Source of the DNA: Bdellovibrio sp. 28-41-41
GTDB taxonomy: Bacteria > Bdellovibrionota > Bdellovibrionia > Bdellovibrionales > Bdellovibrionaceae
DNA length: 36,511 bases
NCBI GenBank assembly: GCA_002256935.1
Contig: NCGL01000027.1
Span: 1-36,511, forward strand
Direction: 5' to 3'
The position numbers and the translations under genes were made by a program. Of the stretch, positions 7,260-15,932 are shown piece by piece. Position 1 is the stretch's first letter. Each line of letters begins with the position of its first letter. Under the pieces are notes generated by a model. That model had not been told where the DNA came from, ran no database searches, and saw nothing but the letters and a program-made list of their open reading frames with translations.

Positions 7260-7796
7260 TTAACCTTCCTTTCTTCCTAGGATTTCTCGAAGTTTTTTTA
7301 GCCCACGACTCACAAGCTGTCTTGCATTGTCCGGTGACGTCGCTAAGCGCGCCGCAATTTCTTCGAAAGTTTCATCATCATAAACACGAAGCTGAACAGC
7401 TTGCCGCTGCGTCTGAGGTAAAGCTGCTAAAACTTCGCTTAGATCGTTTTCAATAGGCTCATGCTTCTCTGAAGAAACCTGGTCGAGATCTTTAGCATCA
7501 ATCGGATCCTCTAAATTCTTCTTTTTGGCATAATCTAGGAGAACAGAACGAGTGATCGAAAAAAGCCATGGTGCAAATGGAAGAGTGCTGTTGTATTGAT
7601 GCTTAGATCGGTGCAATTTAAAAAAGACCTCTTGCAAAAGATCGTGAGAATCCTTTTTTTTGCCCATACGCTGAGACAAAAAGCCCTGCACGCGTGCTGA
7701 GTGCCTGTGAAATAAAATGTCAAATGCAGCCACATTGCCCATTTGATAGTTCTCCATAAGTTCTTCGTCTGACTTCGCTTCTAAGTCTTTAGACAT
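7260..7796 (-). CDS. ECF-type RNA polymerase sigma factor
   Basis: This 178-residue protein has region 2 (DEELMENYQMGNVAAFDILFHRH, then HDLLQEVFFKLHR and PFAPWLFSITRSVLLDYAKK) and region 4 (LAALPQTQRQAVQLRVYDDETFEEIAARL and NARQLVSRGLKKLREIL), with the short linker typical of ECF sigma factors. No C-terminal Cys-rich domain of the CorE type is present. Its own promoter and the promoters of both RND operons share TGTCACAA-N13-GTCGTAT, so it very probably activates itself and the two efflux systems. The start ATG has AGGAAG upstream. The inducer is likely a metal sensed through the membrane partner encoded next to it, which is inference. Confidence 0.9.
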   Translation of the reverse strand: MSKDLEAKSDEELMENYQMGNVAAFDILFHRHSARVQGFLSQRMGKKKDSHDLLQEVFFKLHRSKHQYNSTLPFAPWLFSITRSVLLDYAKKKNLEDPIDAKDLDQVSSEKHEPIENDLSEVLAALPQTQRQAVQLRVYDDETFEEIAARLATSPDNARQLVSRGLKKLREILGRKEG

Positions 7797-7814
7797 TCAT
7801 TCTTCCTATCCATA

Positions 7815-7842
7815 ATACGACCGAGATAGCCAAATTGTGACA
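7815..7842 (-). promoter_or_regulatory. ECF promoter of the sigma/anti-sigma operon
   Basis: On the minus strand TGTCACAA (7842-7835) and GTCGTAT (7821-7815) are separated by 13 nt. The sigma-factor ATG at 7796 lies 19 nt further on, with AGGAAG in between. The arrangement is identical to 7896-7923 and 23940-23967, which supports auto-activation. Confidence 0.8.
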
Positions 7843-7895
7843 TGAGTTCATTAAAAAGGTCAAAAACCAAGTGATTTCAATGTATTGCATTTTAC

Positions 7896-7923
7896 TGTCA
7901 CAAACTAAGGGGCTTTGTCGTAT
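7896..7923 (+). promoter_or_regulatory. ECF promoter of the CusCBA-like operon
   Basis: TGTCACAA (7896-7903), 13 nt, then GTCGTAT (7917-7923). It diverges from the sigma-factor promoter, about 54 bp between the two -35 elements. The first ATG of the operon is at 7926 or 7932, so close to the -10 element that the mRNA would begin at or near the start codon. Confidence 0.8.
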
Positions 7924-7931
7924 ATATGATT

Positions 7932-9152
7932 ATGAAATCACTGACTCGAGGATTCGTCTCATTTTTAATCGTTTTATCGCCTCTTGCGCCTTTTGGGGCG
8001 ATAGCTCAAAACACATCAACTTTAACTCTGGAAGCTTTTCTGGAAGCCGCAAAAAGAGAAAGTCCAGATCTAGCTCTCGAAAAAGCTAACCTGGAAGCAG
8101 CAAGCGCCAGGGCAAGTGGAATTCGGATCAGTCCACCAATGGTAGGACTCATGCAGATGAAAGAAAACAGCACGTCTAGAAATGGATATGAGATTTCCCA
8201 GGAACTTCCATTTCCGACCAAAATCGCTCAAGACAAAAAGGTGCGAGATCTTGAGTTTGAAACTCAGAAAGAAAACAACAAATATCAAAGTGCGCTCATA
8301 CTAAACGAAGCCAGAAACGCTTACCTTGCATTTTGGAGCACATACGAAAAGCTCCAAATCATAAAGGACAAGCATCATTGGCTCAAACATCATGTATCTT
8401 TGACTCGATCAGCGACACGTTCTGATAGTTTGGCTCAAGTTCACCTTCTTGAAGTGGAATCCGATAGTGATCTTATTGAGAACGAAATACTGAGCACAGA
8501 AGCCGAGCTTTCCGAAAAGCGAAACTCCCTTAAAATTTATGCTCCGTCATTAGATGTCGAATCTATTCTTCCAAAAGAACCGGCCTTGCCGACCCTTGAA
8601 ATTGAAAAATCCAGTCGGTCTCTAGTGATTTTGAAAGAAAAAGAAGTCGCTTCACTAGAAGCTCAGGAAAGCCTCAAAAAACAGAGCTACATACCCGATC
8701 TTTTCTTAAGGCTTCGCTCTTTTGAGGGAAACGAAATGGCCTCTGCTAATCAAGAAATCATGGTTGGCATTACCCTACCGTTTCTCTATTTCTGGCAGCC
8801 AAAGGCTGAAATATCTGAAGCCTCGGCTCAAAGGATGAGGACTCAAGCAGAACTACAGAAAACTAAAATTGAATTTGAATCTCGATTGTCTACACTCACA
8901 AAAAAAGTCGAGTCTCTCAAAGTGCAACTAAAAAATTTGAAAGAGAAATTAATTCCTCGAGCAGAAAGGCGTCGAAAACTCGTTACGAACCTATCGACTC
9001 GAACGATGGAAGGATTGGATGAACACAAATCCGTCGTCGTGGGCTTTTTGGATCTTCGCATGAAAGCTATTGATCTTCGTCTCGAATATGAAAACACGTT
9101 TAAAGAAATTCTAAAGCTCACAGGAGCCAATTCAAATGCAGGTGCACTATGA
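7932..9152 (+). CDS. TolC-family outer-membrane channel of the Cu/Ag RND pump (CusC/CzcC-like)
   Basis: This protein has about 406 residues. I prefer the ATG at 7932 (MKSLTRGFVSFLIVLSPLAPFGAIAQ), which gives a clean signal peptide. ATG 7926 is in frame but probably upstream of the transcription start. The mature part has the two outer-membrane-efflux repeats: LTLEAFLEAAKRESPDLALEKANLEAASARASG at the beginning, and a second coiled-coil set from about residue 225 (VILKEKEVASLEAQESLKKQSYIPDLFLRLRSF). It would form the trimeric exit duct for the RND pump at 9978. Its stop overlaps the next ATG by 4 nt. No lipobox is visible. Confidence 0.85.
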   Translation: MKSLTRGFVSFLIVLSPLAPFGAIAQNTSTLTLEAFLEAAKRESPDLALEKANLEAASARASGIRISPPMVGLMQMKENSTSRNGYEISQELPFPTKIAQDKKVRDLEFETQKENNKYQSALILNEARNAYLAFWSTYEKLQIIKDKHHWLKHHVSLTRSATRSDSLAQVHLLEVESDSDLIENEILSTEAELSEKRNSLKIYAPSLDVESILPKEPALPTLEIEKSSRSLVILKEKEVASLEAQESLKKQSYIPDLFLRLRSFEGNEMASANQEIMVGITLPFLYFWQPKAEISEASAQRMRTQAELQKTKIEFESRLSTLTKKVESLKVQLKNLKEKLIPRAERRRKLVTNLSTRTMEGLDEHKSVVVGFLDLRMKAIDLRLEYENTFKEILKLTGANSNAGAL

Positions 9153-9985
9153 AAAAAGCAATTCTATTTGGCACACTCGTCGTAGCTGCCTTTTCGTGGA
9201 TTCCCAAAGTTTATTCTCAAAATAAAGAGGCGAATTCAAAAACTACAGTCATTGGTTCGGATCACGAGGACCCCGATGGCTATTATACTTGTCCCATGCA
9301 CCCACAAGTTCACGAGCACAAATCAGGCAAATGTCCTATCTGCGGGATGCCATTAGTTAAAACTACTGGAAAAAAACAAGAGGCAAAAAAAGATGCATCG
9401 TCTGAATTGGAAATTCCTGTCACAAATACCCAACTAGCTCTTGCAGGAATTGGCAAGTATTCTGTAGTTCGAAAAGAGTTGATATTTGCAATCCCGGTAT
9501 CGGGAAGAATGCTTTCCTCTCGCGACATTGTTTTTCAAGTTTTTGAATCTGACCTTCAGCTGATTACAGCCGGAATTGATTTTTTGGGTACATCCTCGTC
9601 ATCTCCAGATGAAGTGCTTAAGGGACAGATTCGCTTCATTGATTCGATGGTTGATCCATCCAGCCGCACGATTCGTGTGACTGGCACTTTATCTCAATCA
9701 CCTAAACGATTCATACTCGAAGGAAGCTTTCACGGCGAAATCCGATCAAAACTAAAAGCACAAATTTCAGTTCCCGAACATGCGGTACTTCACACGGGCA
9801 AAGGTAGCCTCGTATATATTTTTACCGCTGATGACAAACTTAAACCAAAACCTGTGACCCTAGGTAAAAAGGCGTCTTCTGGTGAGTACCAAATTTTATC
9901 AGGCTTAAACGAAGGCGACGTGATTTCCACTGGACCTAACTTTTTGATTGATTCCGAAGCTAAAATCCGAGGCAGCAGTGATTAA
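9149..9985 (+). CDS. CusB-like periplasmic adaptor with an HMBD, lacking the hairpin domain
   Basis: This 278-residue protein has a signal peptide (1-23) and a heavy-metal-binding domain at about 46-72 (YTCPMHPQV then CPICGM). Next comes the start of the adaptor fold (IPVSGR, 115-120). It then goes straight into the beta-barrel pattern FQVFESDLQLI with KGQIRFIDSMVDPSSRTIRV, and finally the membrane-proximal part (SVPEHAVLHTGKGSLVYIF to GLNEGDVISTG). CusB-family adaptors are usually about 380-420 residues. The lipoyl halves and alpha-helical hairpin that reach the TolC channel seem to be missing between about 120 and 128. No frameshift is apparent, since the frame is open throughout and flanked by overlapping genes. 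Confidence 0.8.
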   Translation: MKKAILFGTLVVAAFSWIPKVYSQNKEANSKTTVIGSDHEDPDGYYTCPMHPQVHEHKSGKCPICGMPLVKTTGKKQEAKKDASSELEIPVTNTQLALAGIGKYSVVRKELIFAIPVSGRMLSSRDIVFQVFESDLQLITAGIDFLGTSSSSPDEVLKGQIRFIDSMVDPSSRTIRVTGTLSQSPKRFILEGSFHGEIRSKLKAQISVPEHAVLHTGKGSLVYIFTADDKLKPKPVTLGKKASSGEYQILSGLNEGDVISTGPNFLIDSEAKIRGSSD

Positions 9986-12900
9986 ACGTATCATCGAGTT
10001 TTCTGCTCATAATAGATTTCTAGTGTTGATGATTACCGCCGTTTTCATCGGGTTTGGAATCTACTCGGCTCAAAAAATTCCACTTGATGCCATTCCAGAT
10101 CTTTCTGACACACAAGTGATTATCTATTCCAAGTGGGATCGTTCGCCTGAAATACTTGAAAAACAGGTTACTTATCCCATTGTGGCCACTCTTCTCGGAG
10201 CACCCAAAATTAAATCTGTTCGCGGATTTTCTGATTACGGTTACTCTTACGTTTATGTGATTTTTGAAGATGGAACGGATCTTTACTGGGCAAGAAGCCG
10301 AGTCGTTGAATACTTAAGTCGAATTTCCGCACAGCTACCTCAAGGCGTACAGACCGAACTAGGCCCCGATGCAACGAGTGTTGGTTGGGTTTATCAATAT
10401 GCGGTTGTTGACGAAACAGCGAAGCTTAATTCTGGCGACTTAAGATCCTTGCAAGATTGGACAATTCGCTACCAGCTTCAGTCGGTTCCTGGCGTTGCCG
10501 AGGTCGCAAGTGTTGGCGGCTTTGTAAAACAGTTCCAAGTAAAAGTTGATCCAAGAAAACTTGAGCTATATCAGCTGACTTTATCGCAAGTTCTTGACGC
10601 TGTTAGAAACACAAATCAAGAGTCTGGCGGACGAGTCCTCGAATTTTCGGGAACGGAAGCCATGGTAAGATCTCAGGGTCTTGTCTCGTCTATTGAAGAA
10701 ATTGAAAATGCTGTCGTTACCTATCCACTTAAAGGCCGTTCTCCAATTTTAGTTAAGCAGGTGGCTCAAGTTTCCATTGGGCCAGAAATGCGCCGAGGAA
10801 TCACGGACTTCAACGGCCAAGGCGATGCGGTTGGCGGTATCATTGTGATGAGGCAAGGCGAAGACGCCCCTTCTGTTATCGGACGTGTGAAAACTCGAAT
10901 CGCTGAGATTCAGAAGTCCTTACCTGAAGGTGTTAAAATTCAAACCGTTTACGATCGATCTGACCTCATCCATCGCGCCATAGAAACGCTAAAAGGCACA
11001 TTAATCGAAGAACTCATAATTGTGAGTCTTGTCATTCTTATTTTCCTCTGGCATGTGCCCTCGGCCATCGTTCCAATCGTCACGATTCCTATCGCAGTTC
11101 TCCTGGCTTTCATTCCACTTTGGCTACTAGGCCAAAGCGCAAATATCATGTTGCTAGCAGGTATCGCCATTTCTATCGGTGTGCTAGTTGATGGAGCTAT
11201 CGTTGAAGTTGAAAATGCCTATCGAAAAATTCAGCTCTGGGATGAAGGTGGACGTAAAGAAAGTTTTTTCAAAGTCAGGCTCGAGGCTTTGACTGAAGTA
11301 GGTCCTTCAGTTTTTTTCTCACTTCTTGTCATTGCCGTTGCGTTTTTACCGATATTCACTCTTGTTGATCAAGAAGGTCGACTTTTTCGACCACTGGCGC
11401 TTTCAAAAAACTTAGCTATGGGGATTGCGGCACTTCTTGCAATCACTCTTGATCCTGCGATGCGAATGCTCTTTGCGCGTGCTGATAATTTTAAAGGTCC
11501 TTATCCATGGCTGAATTCAATCGGGAATGTACTTCTTGTCGGCAAATACTACTCCGAGCACAAACATCCCATTAGTCGAAGACTTTTTGCTATCTACGAG
11601 CCGGTTTTACATTGGGTTTTAGAGAGAAAGAAAATGGTTCTAGCCATTGCCTTTGCAGCTGTTCTTTCCATTTTCCCAGGCTTTGCAATGCTGGGCTCAG
11701 AATTTATGCCAACGCTTCATGAGGGAAGTCTTCTTTATATGCCAACAGCGCTTCCTGGACTTTCTGTTTCTGAAGCGCAAAGAATTTTAACCGTTCAAGA
11801 TCAAATTCTTAAATCATTCCCGGAAATAGACACCGTCTTTGGAAAAGCTGGACGAGCTGAAACTTCGACAGACACGGCACCGCTTTCAATGATTGAAACG
11901 ACCATTGTATTAAAGCCTAAATCAGAATGGCGAAAACAGGAACGCTTTTACTCTTTCTTACCGCACCTTCTTAAGTCTCCACTGACTCGCATTTGGCCAG
12001 AAACGGTTTCAGAAGAATCTCTTGTAAGCGAAATGAACGAGAAGCTTAATTTTCTAGGAATGCCAAATATCTGGACGATGCCGATCAAAAATAGAATCGA
12101 TATGCTTTCAACAGGCATTCGAAGTCCAATTGGTGTGAAAGTGTTTGGCTCGGACGTTAAGACTATTGAAAAAATTGGACGTGAACTTGAAAATGTAATT
12201 AAAAAAATGGAAGGCGCTAGAACAGTTGTCGCAGAAAGAATTGCGAGTGGTTATTTTCTGGATGTTGATTTTGATCGCAATAAACTTAAAACTTATGGTC
12301 TTTCCTTGAAAGAGGCCCAAGACCAAGCGATGGCGGCTATAGGCGGCGAAAATGTTTCAACTGCGCTAATGGGACGTGAACGCTACCCTATTCAAGTTCG
12401 TTTTGCTCCTGATTTTAGGCAAGACATCGAACGTATCAATCGGGTTTTAATCTCTGCACCTACTGGGGCCCAGATTCCTCTAAGTGAAATCGCCAAAGTA
12501 AAAATTAATGACGGCGCATCCATGATCCGCGACGAAAATGCGTCTCTTGTTGGCTACGTCTATGTGGATATTGATCCCGCAAAAATTGATATTGGCAGCT
12601 TCGTTGAGCATGCTAAAAAAGCCGTGAGTGACCAAGTCAAACTTCCAACTGGCTACACACTGGCCTGGAGTGGTCAGTATGAAAACATGGAACGAGTCAA
12701 AGAACGACTCAAGGTTGTTATTCCTCTGACTCTTTTTCTGATCATTCTACTTCTGCATTTTAATACAAAGTCCTGGGTAAAAACTGGAATTGTTCTTCTT
12801 GCTGTTCCTTTTTCGCTAATCGGCGCTGTTTGGATTTTGGTGGCACTAGATTATAATCTTTCAATCGCCGCGTGGGTTGGAATGATTGCACTTCTTGGGC

Positions 12901-13244
12901 TTGATGCCGAAACCGGCGTGTTTATGCTGATGTACTTGGATCTCTCTTATCATGACAGAGAAAAACGCGGTCTAATGAAGTCAAATCAAGACCTTCACGA
13001 TGCAGTAATCGAGGGCGCTGTTCACAGGGTTAGACCAAAACTAATGACCGTGATGGCTCTTTTTATGGGTCTTATACCGATCATGTGGTCGATTGGCGCC
13101 GGCGCAGATGTTATGAAACGGATTGCAGCCCCGATGATTGGCGGGTTGTTTAGTTCGTTCATTTTAGAGCTACTTATTTATCCAGTTATTTTTTATATTT
13201 GGAAAGAAAGAGAACTTTTAACAAAACCTACGGAGGAAACATGA
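9978..13244 (+). CDS. cusA: CusA-type HME-RND efflux pump for Cu(I)/Ag(I)
   Basis: I choose GTG 9978 (MIKRIIEFSAHNRF), giving 1088 residues. It overlaps the adaptor stop by 8 nt with GAGG upstream, and the ATG at 9948 would add ten residues without family support. The sequence is the full RND fold. The TM4 proton-relay motif is VDGAIVEVEN (404-413). The periplasmic Cu/Ag methionine triad is all present: M588 in LLYMP, M638 in APLSMIETTI, and M709 in NRIDMLSTGI. These correspond to E. coli CusA M573, M623 and M672, so Cu(I)/Ag(I) is the likely substrate. The pump takes metal from the periplasm or membrane and passes it to the TolC partner. It sits third in the operon. Confidence 0.93.
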   Translation: MIKRIIEFSAHNRFLVLMITAVFIGFGIYSAQKIPLDAIPDLSDTQVIIYSKWDRSPEILEKQVTYPIVATLLGAPKIKSVRGFSDYGYSYVYVIFEDGTDLYWARSRVVEYLSRISAQLPQGVQTELGPDATSVGWVYQYAVVDETAKLNSGDLRSLQDWTIRYQLQSVPGVAEVASVGGFVKQFQVKVDPRKLELYQLTLSQVLDAVRNTNQESGGRVLEFSGTEAMVRSQGLVSSIEEIENAVVTYPLKGRSPILVKQVAQVSIGPEMRRGITDFNGQGDAVGGIIVMRQGEDAPSVIGRVKTRIAEIQKSLPEGVKIQTVYDRSDLIHRAIETLKGTLIEELIIVSLVILIFLWHVPSAIVPIVTIPIAVLLAFIPLWLLGQSANIMLLAGIAISIGVLVDGAIVEVENAYRKIQLWDEGGRKESFFKVRLEALTEVGPSVFFSLLVIAVAFLPIFTLVDQEGRLFRPLALSKNLAMGIAALLAITLDPAMRMLFARADNFKGPYPWLNSIGNVLLVGKYYSEHKHPISRRLFAIYEPVLHWVLERKKMVLAIAFAAVLSIFPGFAMLGSEFMPTLHEGSLLYMPTALPGLSVSEAQRILTVQDQILKSFPEIDTVFGKAGRAETSTDTAPLSMIETTIVLKPKSEWRKQERFYSFLPHLLKSPLTRIWPETVSEESLVSEMNEKLNFLGMPNIWTMPIKNRIDMLSTGIRSPIGVKVFGSDVKTIEKIGRELENVIKKMEGARTVVAERIASGYFLDVDFDRNKLKTYGLSLKEAQDQAMAAIGGENVSTALMGRERYPIQVRFAPDFRQDIERINRVLISAPTGAQIPLSEIAKVKINDGASMIRDENASLVGYVYVDIDPAKIDIGSFVEHAKKAVSDQVKLPTGYTLAWSGQYENMERVKERLKVVIPLTLFLIILLLHFNTKSWVKTGIVLLAVPFSLIGAVWILVALDYNLSIAAWVGMIALLGLDAETGVFMLMYLDLSYHDREKRGLMKSNQDLHDAVIEGAVHRVRPKLMTVMALFMGLIPIMWSIGAGADVMKRIAAPMIGGLFSSFILELLIYPVIFYIWKERELLTKPTEET

Positions 13245-13570
13245 AAAAAATATTTATCGCTCTGGTTGCCATTTTAAATTTACAAATAGCTTACGCCAAG
13301 GATAAGCCACAAACGATATCTTTATCTGTCACTGAAAATGGCTTTGAACCCAGTGAGATTAAAGTAAAGCCAGGGACTCACGTCATTCTAAAGGTAACTC
13401 GCAAAACTGATCAAACGTGTGCAACAGAAATCCAAATCAAAGAAAAGAAAATTAAACAAAAACTTGATAAAGACAAAGTAGCTACTGTTGACATTGGCAC
13501 CCTACAGAAAGGTGATATTCGTTTTGCCTGCGGAATGGATATGATTTCTGGTCATATTATTGCGGAATAG
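13241..13570 (+). CDS. Small periplasmic cupredoxin-like protein
   Basis: The start is ATG 13241 with CGGAGG upstream, overlapping the RND stop by 4 nt; the longer frame from 13199 lies inside the pump gene. The 109-residue product has a signal peptide (MKKIFIALVAILNLQIAYA) and a plastocyanin-type beta-sandwich: LSVTENGFEPSEIKVKPGTHVILKVTRKTDQTCATEIQI and RFACGMDMISGHI. Candidate copper ligands are the Cys in FACGMDM and nearby Met/His residues. A second Cys lies in TCATEI. A role as copper carrier or chaperone for the RND pump follows from operon position. The usual type 1 copper His pair is not clear, so the site may be modified. Confidence 0.75.
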   Translation: MKKIFIALVAILNLQIAYAKDKPQTISLSVTENGFEPSEIKVKPGTHVILKVTRKTDQTCATEIQIKEKKIKQKLDKDKVATVDIGTLQKGDIRFACGMDMISGHIIAE

Positions 13571-13589
13571 TTACGCCCACAACGTCCAA

Positions 13590-14009
13590 TTACAAATTGA
13601 TTTCCTTTTTGAGCTGAATTAGGCGACTTCGAATGCTGTCTCGCGCTTCACGAAACCGACGAAGCAATACCTCGTCGGTAAGAGCTACTTGAGGAACTGG
13701 ATCAATAAATGGCCAATGAAGTTTTTCAGCCTTTGGCGCAACTACAATCGGACAAACCTCTTCGGCACAAAGAGTAATAACGTAGTTAATCTCGACAATA
13801 AAATTGGGTGCTAGGTCATCAATCGACTTTGAGTATTGCCTCGAAATATCAATTCCAATCTCTTTCATAACCTGAGTTGCAAAAGGGTTGAGCTTTCCTG
13901 GATTTGAGCCCGCGCTTTGGATTTCCGACTTAGGAAAAATGTCTCGAGCCAAACCTTCCGCAAGTTGACTGCGCGCTGAGTTTGCCACGCACATAAAAAG
14001 AATTTTCAT
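13590..14009 (-). CDS. arsC: Arsenate reductase, thioredoxin-coupled low-molecular-weight phosphatase type
   Basis: This 139-residue protein has the LMW-phosphatase P-loop CVANSARS (C7 to S14). The redox cysteines C81 and C86 are in TLCAEEVCP, and the general acid Asp is in HWPFIDP (D103). These are the three cysteines of thioredoxin-linked ArsC, which reduces arsenate to arsenite in the cytoplasm. No arsenite pump (arsB/acr3) or arsR is in the window, so the gene stands alone at the end of the minus-strand cluster, convergent with the RND operon. It is 115 bp from its upstream neighbour. A tyrosine-phosphatase role is less likely given the Cys pair. Confidence 0.88.
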   Translation of the reverse strand: MKILFMCVANSARSQLAEGLARDIFPKSEIQSAGSNPGKLNPFATQVMKEIGIDISRQYSKSIDDLAPNFIVEINYVITLCAEEVCPIVVAPKAEKLHWPFIDPVPQVALTDEVLLRRFREARDSIRSRLIQLKKEINL

Positions 14010-14124
14010 AAATTCGCCTTATATTTAATCCTATACTTACGATATATGACCAATATACGACATTGCCAAGAGTAAATGCGTTCCCTAACAGAGATCTGAA
14101 AGTCGCTACTTAGAGTAGGTCCTG

Positions 14125-14601
14125 TCACAGTCTGTTAAGTATGGTCTTCATTTGATCGACTTCCCTTTGCTGACCCTGCATAATTGCATTACAAAGATTC
14201 TTAATTTCTTCATCAGTAATACTTGCTTCTTTGCACATGAGAATTGCTCCTGCATGGTGCGGGATCATGGAACGTAGAAATTGTTTATCGCCAATACCTA
14301 ACTGAAACCGAATCAAAGCGAAGAATGCGATTCCGGCCACGATACTTGACAAAATAATTAGTAAGTTCTTTTTTTTGTCTGGATACATCATGTTCATCAG
14401 AAGCATTTCGATAAAAACCATAGGAGCCGTCATAAGCGCAGCCATATAGACCTGGTTAAAACTGCTGTAAATATTTTCAAATCGATCAACCATCGAGTAC
14501 ATCAAAATGTACATTGAGATAAACGAAAGCACCGTCATGATCCCTAAATGCATATAATGCATTTTGCCGTGCTCACTATGATCCATGTTTTTACCGTGCA
14601 T
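14125..14601 (-). CDS. DUF305-family membrane protein
   Basis: This 158-residue protein has a His/Met-rich N-terminus (MHGKNMDHSEHGKMHYMH). Three hydrophobic segments follow (about 17-36, 48-70, 78-97). The C-terminal DUF305 signature is SMIPHHAGAILMC then EEIKNLCNAIMQGQQREVDQMK. DUF305 proteins commonly occur in copper islands and are thought to bind metal through the paired histidines and methionines. The exact role is not established. It lies 10 nt downstream of the outer-membrane protein gene and probably shares its mRNA. Confidence 0.8.
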   Translation of the reverse strand: MHGKNMDHSEHGKMHYMHLGIMTVLSFISMYILMYSMVDRFENIYSSFNQVYMAALMTAPMVFIEMLLMNMMYPDKKKNLLIILSSIVAGIAFFALIRFQLGIGDKQFLRSMIPHHAGAILMCKEASITDEEIKNLCNAIMQGQQREVDQMKTILNRL

Positions 14602-14611
14602 ACCGACTCTC

Positions 14612-15931
14612 CTATTTCATTGATCCAAAATCAACCATTTTCATTCCGCTTAATTGAACAAAGACTTTTCCGGACCATGGGTCACCGCCATAGGTATCTT
14701 TAAACTCTGCCGGTGAAAAATTCTTCGTTGCGGAAATACCTAAACCTAATTTTCCATCTGATAATTTCATCACATCATAGGTGTAACCAGCCGTGATAGC
14801 TGTCACATAGCCAGGTTCCTGAGGTTTAGATATATTTGTTATATTCAGTTCAGCACCTGTTCGCTCGACAAATTCAACTCGTCCCCAATAATTCGACGGT
14901 TGATCAGAGTGAAGCCAAAATTCATACAAAATCGAACGCAGCGCCGAGACATGATCATAATTGTTCATCAGACCGAATATGAGCGTATCGTGAAGGAGCC
15001 ACCCATTATCAAGATGGTGCTGAATATAACTTGATATCGAATACCGGCTAACCTTTTCGAGCGTAGGATCATCTGGCTCAGGATCTTTAACCATCCCGGC
15101 CGAAGCCATGATCGAAAAGTCGTCCGAAATTTCATAGATCAGTCGTCCTGCATAGGAGTTGAGTTCGCCCATTGGCAAATCAACCTTTGAAGGTTTCGGT
15201 TCTTCGCCATGAAATACAGACGCTTCGATACGGATTTTTCCTATTCCTAGCGAGGTACCCAGAACTGTACTTGTAATATGAGAGACATCTTGACCTATAT
15301 GATGCCCTAGAGGCGCATCTGGATTCATCATTCCTGATGGCCTATGCATAAAAGCAATAGGTCCGTCGGTAGCTTGCCCTCTTGGTGCAAAAAAAAGTCT
15401 CAAATAATCTTTTCCATCACCAAGCCGGATCGTATCACTCAATGTAATACCCATCACTGGGGACGAGTGCGGATGTTGTCCATCGATGTAGGGTTTATCA
15501 TCTTCGTTTTTTTCTCCGATTTGAAAAAGCTCTGGATAGCCTTCTTTGGGAAACGTCCATTTCTCGAATGTCATCATCAGATTTACATCCACATAGTGAT
15601 TGTCTCCCACAGAGCGCCCCGCTTCACTCATAATCATATTAGGAACGGCAAAACGATTATTTCCCCGCGGCCCTTCTTGAGTCGTCTGAACAAAAAAAGC
15701 GTTCCCATGCAGCATCCACATCGTCATTGGCATACCTGCCATCGCTAGCGAGCGGCAAGATGCAGTGGAATAATCCCAGACTTCATTTTCTGAACAATCT
15801 TTTGCCCCCCTTGGCATTTTAGATTTCATCGAGGGACTTTTCATCGTGGGCATTGTTTGATGATCTTCATGTTGCCCATAGGCCGACAGAGTCAGAATTA
15901 AACTTAAAAGAGTTATTGAAAATTGATTCAT
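14612..15931 (-). CDS. Outer-membrane/periplasmic protein of the copper cluster
   Basis: This 439-residue protein has a signal peptide (MNQFSITLLSLILTLSAYG), a Met/His-rich stretch (HEDHQTMPTMKSPSMKSKMP), a small Cys pair (KDCSENEVWDYSTASC), and a long series of alternating strands suggesting a beta-barrel. Notable are GQHPHSSPVMG, LGHHIGQDVSH and QHHLDNGWLLHD, which give many His residues. I do not assign a family name. Position between the Csp gene (1 nt away) and DUF305 gene suggests copper handling at the outer membrane. The strand-rich C-terminus (LGLGISATKNF, VFVQLSGMKMV) fits an outer-membrane protein, though it does not end in an aromatic residue. Confidence 0.65.
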   Translation of the reverse strand: MNQFSITLLSLILTLSAYGQHEDHQTMPTMKSPSMKSKMPRGAKDCSENEVWDYSTASCRSLAMAGMPMTMWMLHGNAFFVQTTQEGPRGNNRFAVPNMIMSEAGRSVGDNHYVDVNLMMTFEKWTFPKEGYPELFQIGEKNEDDKPYIDGQHPHSSPVMGITLSDTIRLGDGKDYLRLFFAPRGQATDGPIAFMHRPSGMMNPDAPLGHHIGQDVSHITSTVLGTSLGIGKIRIEASVFHGEEPKPSKVDLPMGELNSYAGRLIYEISDDFSIMASAGMVKDPEPDDPTLEKVSRYSISSYIQHHLDNGWLLHDTLIFGLMNNYDHVSALRSILYEFWLHSDQPSNYWGRVEFVERTGAELNITNISKPQEPGYVTAITAGYTYDVMKLSDGKLGLGISATKNFSPAEFKDTYGGDPWSGKVFVQLSGMKMVDFGSMK

Positions 15932-15932
15932 A

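Noticed and set aside
9948..9977. Upstream ATG start for the first RND pump
   Set aside because: It lies well inside the adaptor gene; GTG 9978 gives the family-typical start IKRIIEFSAHNRF with GAGG upstream.
14050..14075. ECF promoter for arsC (GTCGTAT with a GGAAC upstream)
   Set aside because: GTCGTAT is present on the minus strand but TGTCACAA is absent at the required spacing, and the GGAAC is about three bases too far away.
15344..15748. 134-codon plus-strand frame over the outer-membrane protein gene
   Set aside because: Antisense to a well-supported signal-peptide protein; composition looks like a shadow frame.
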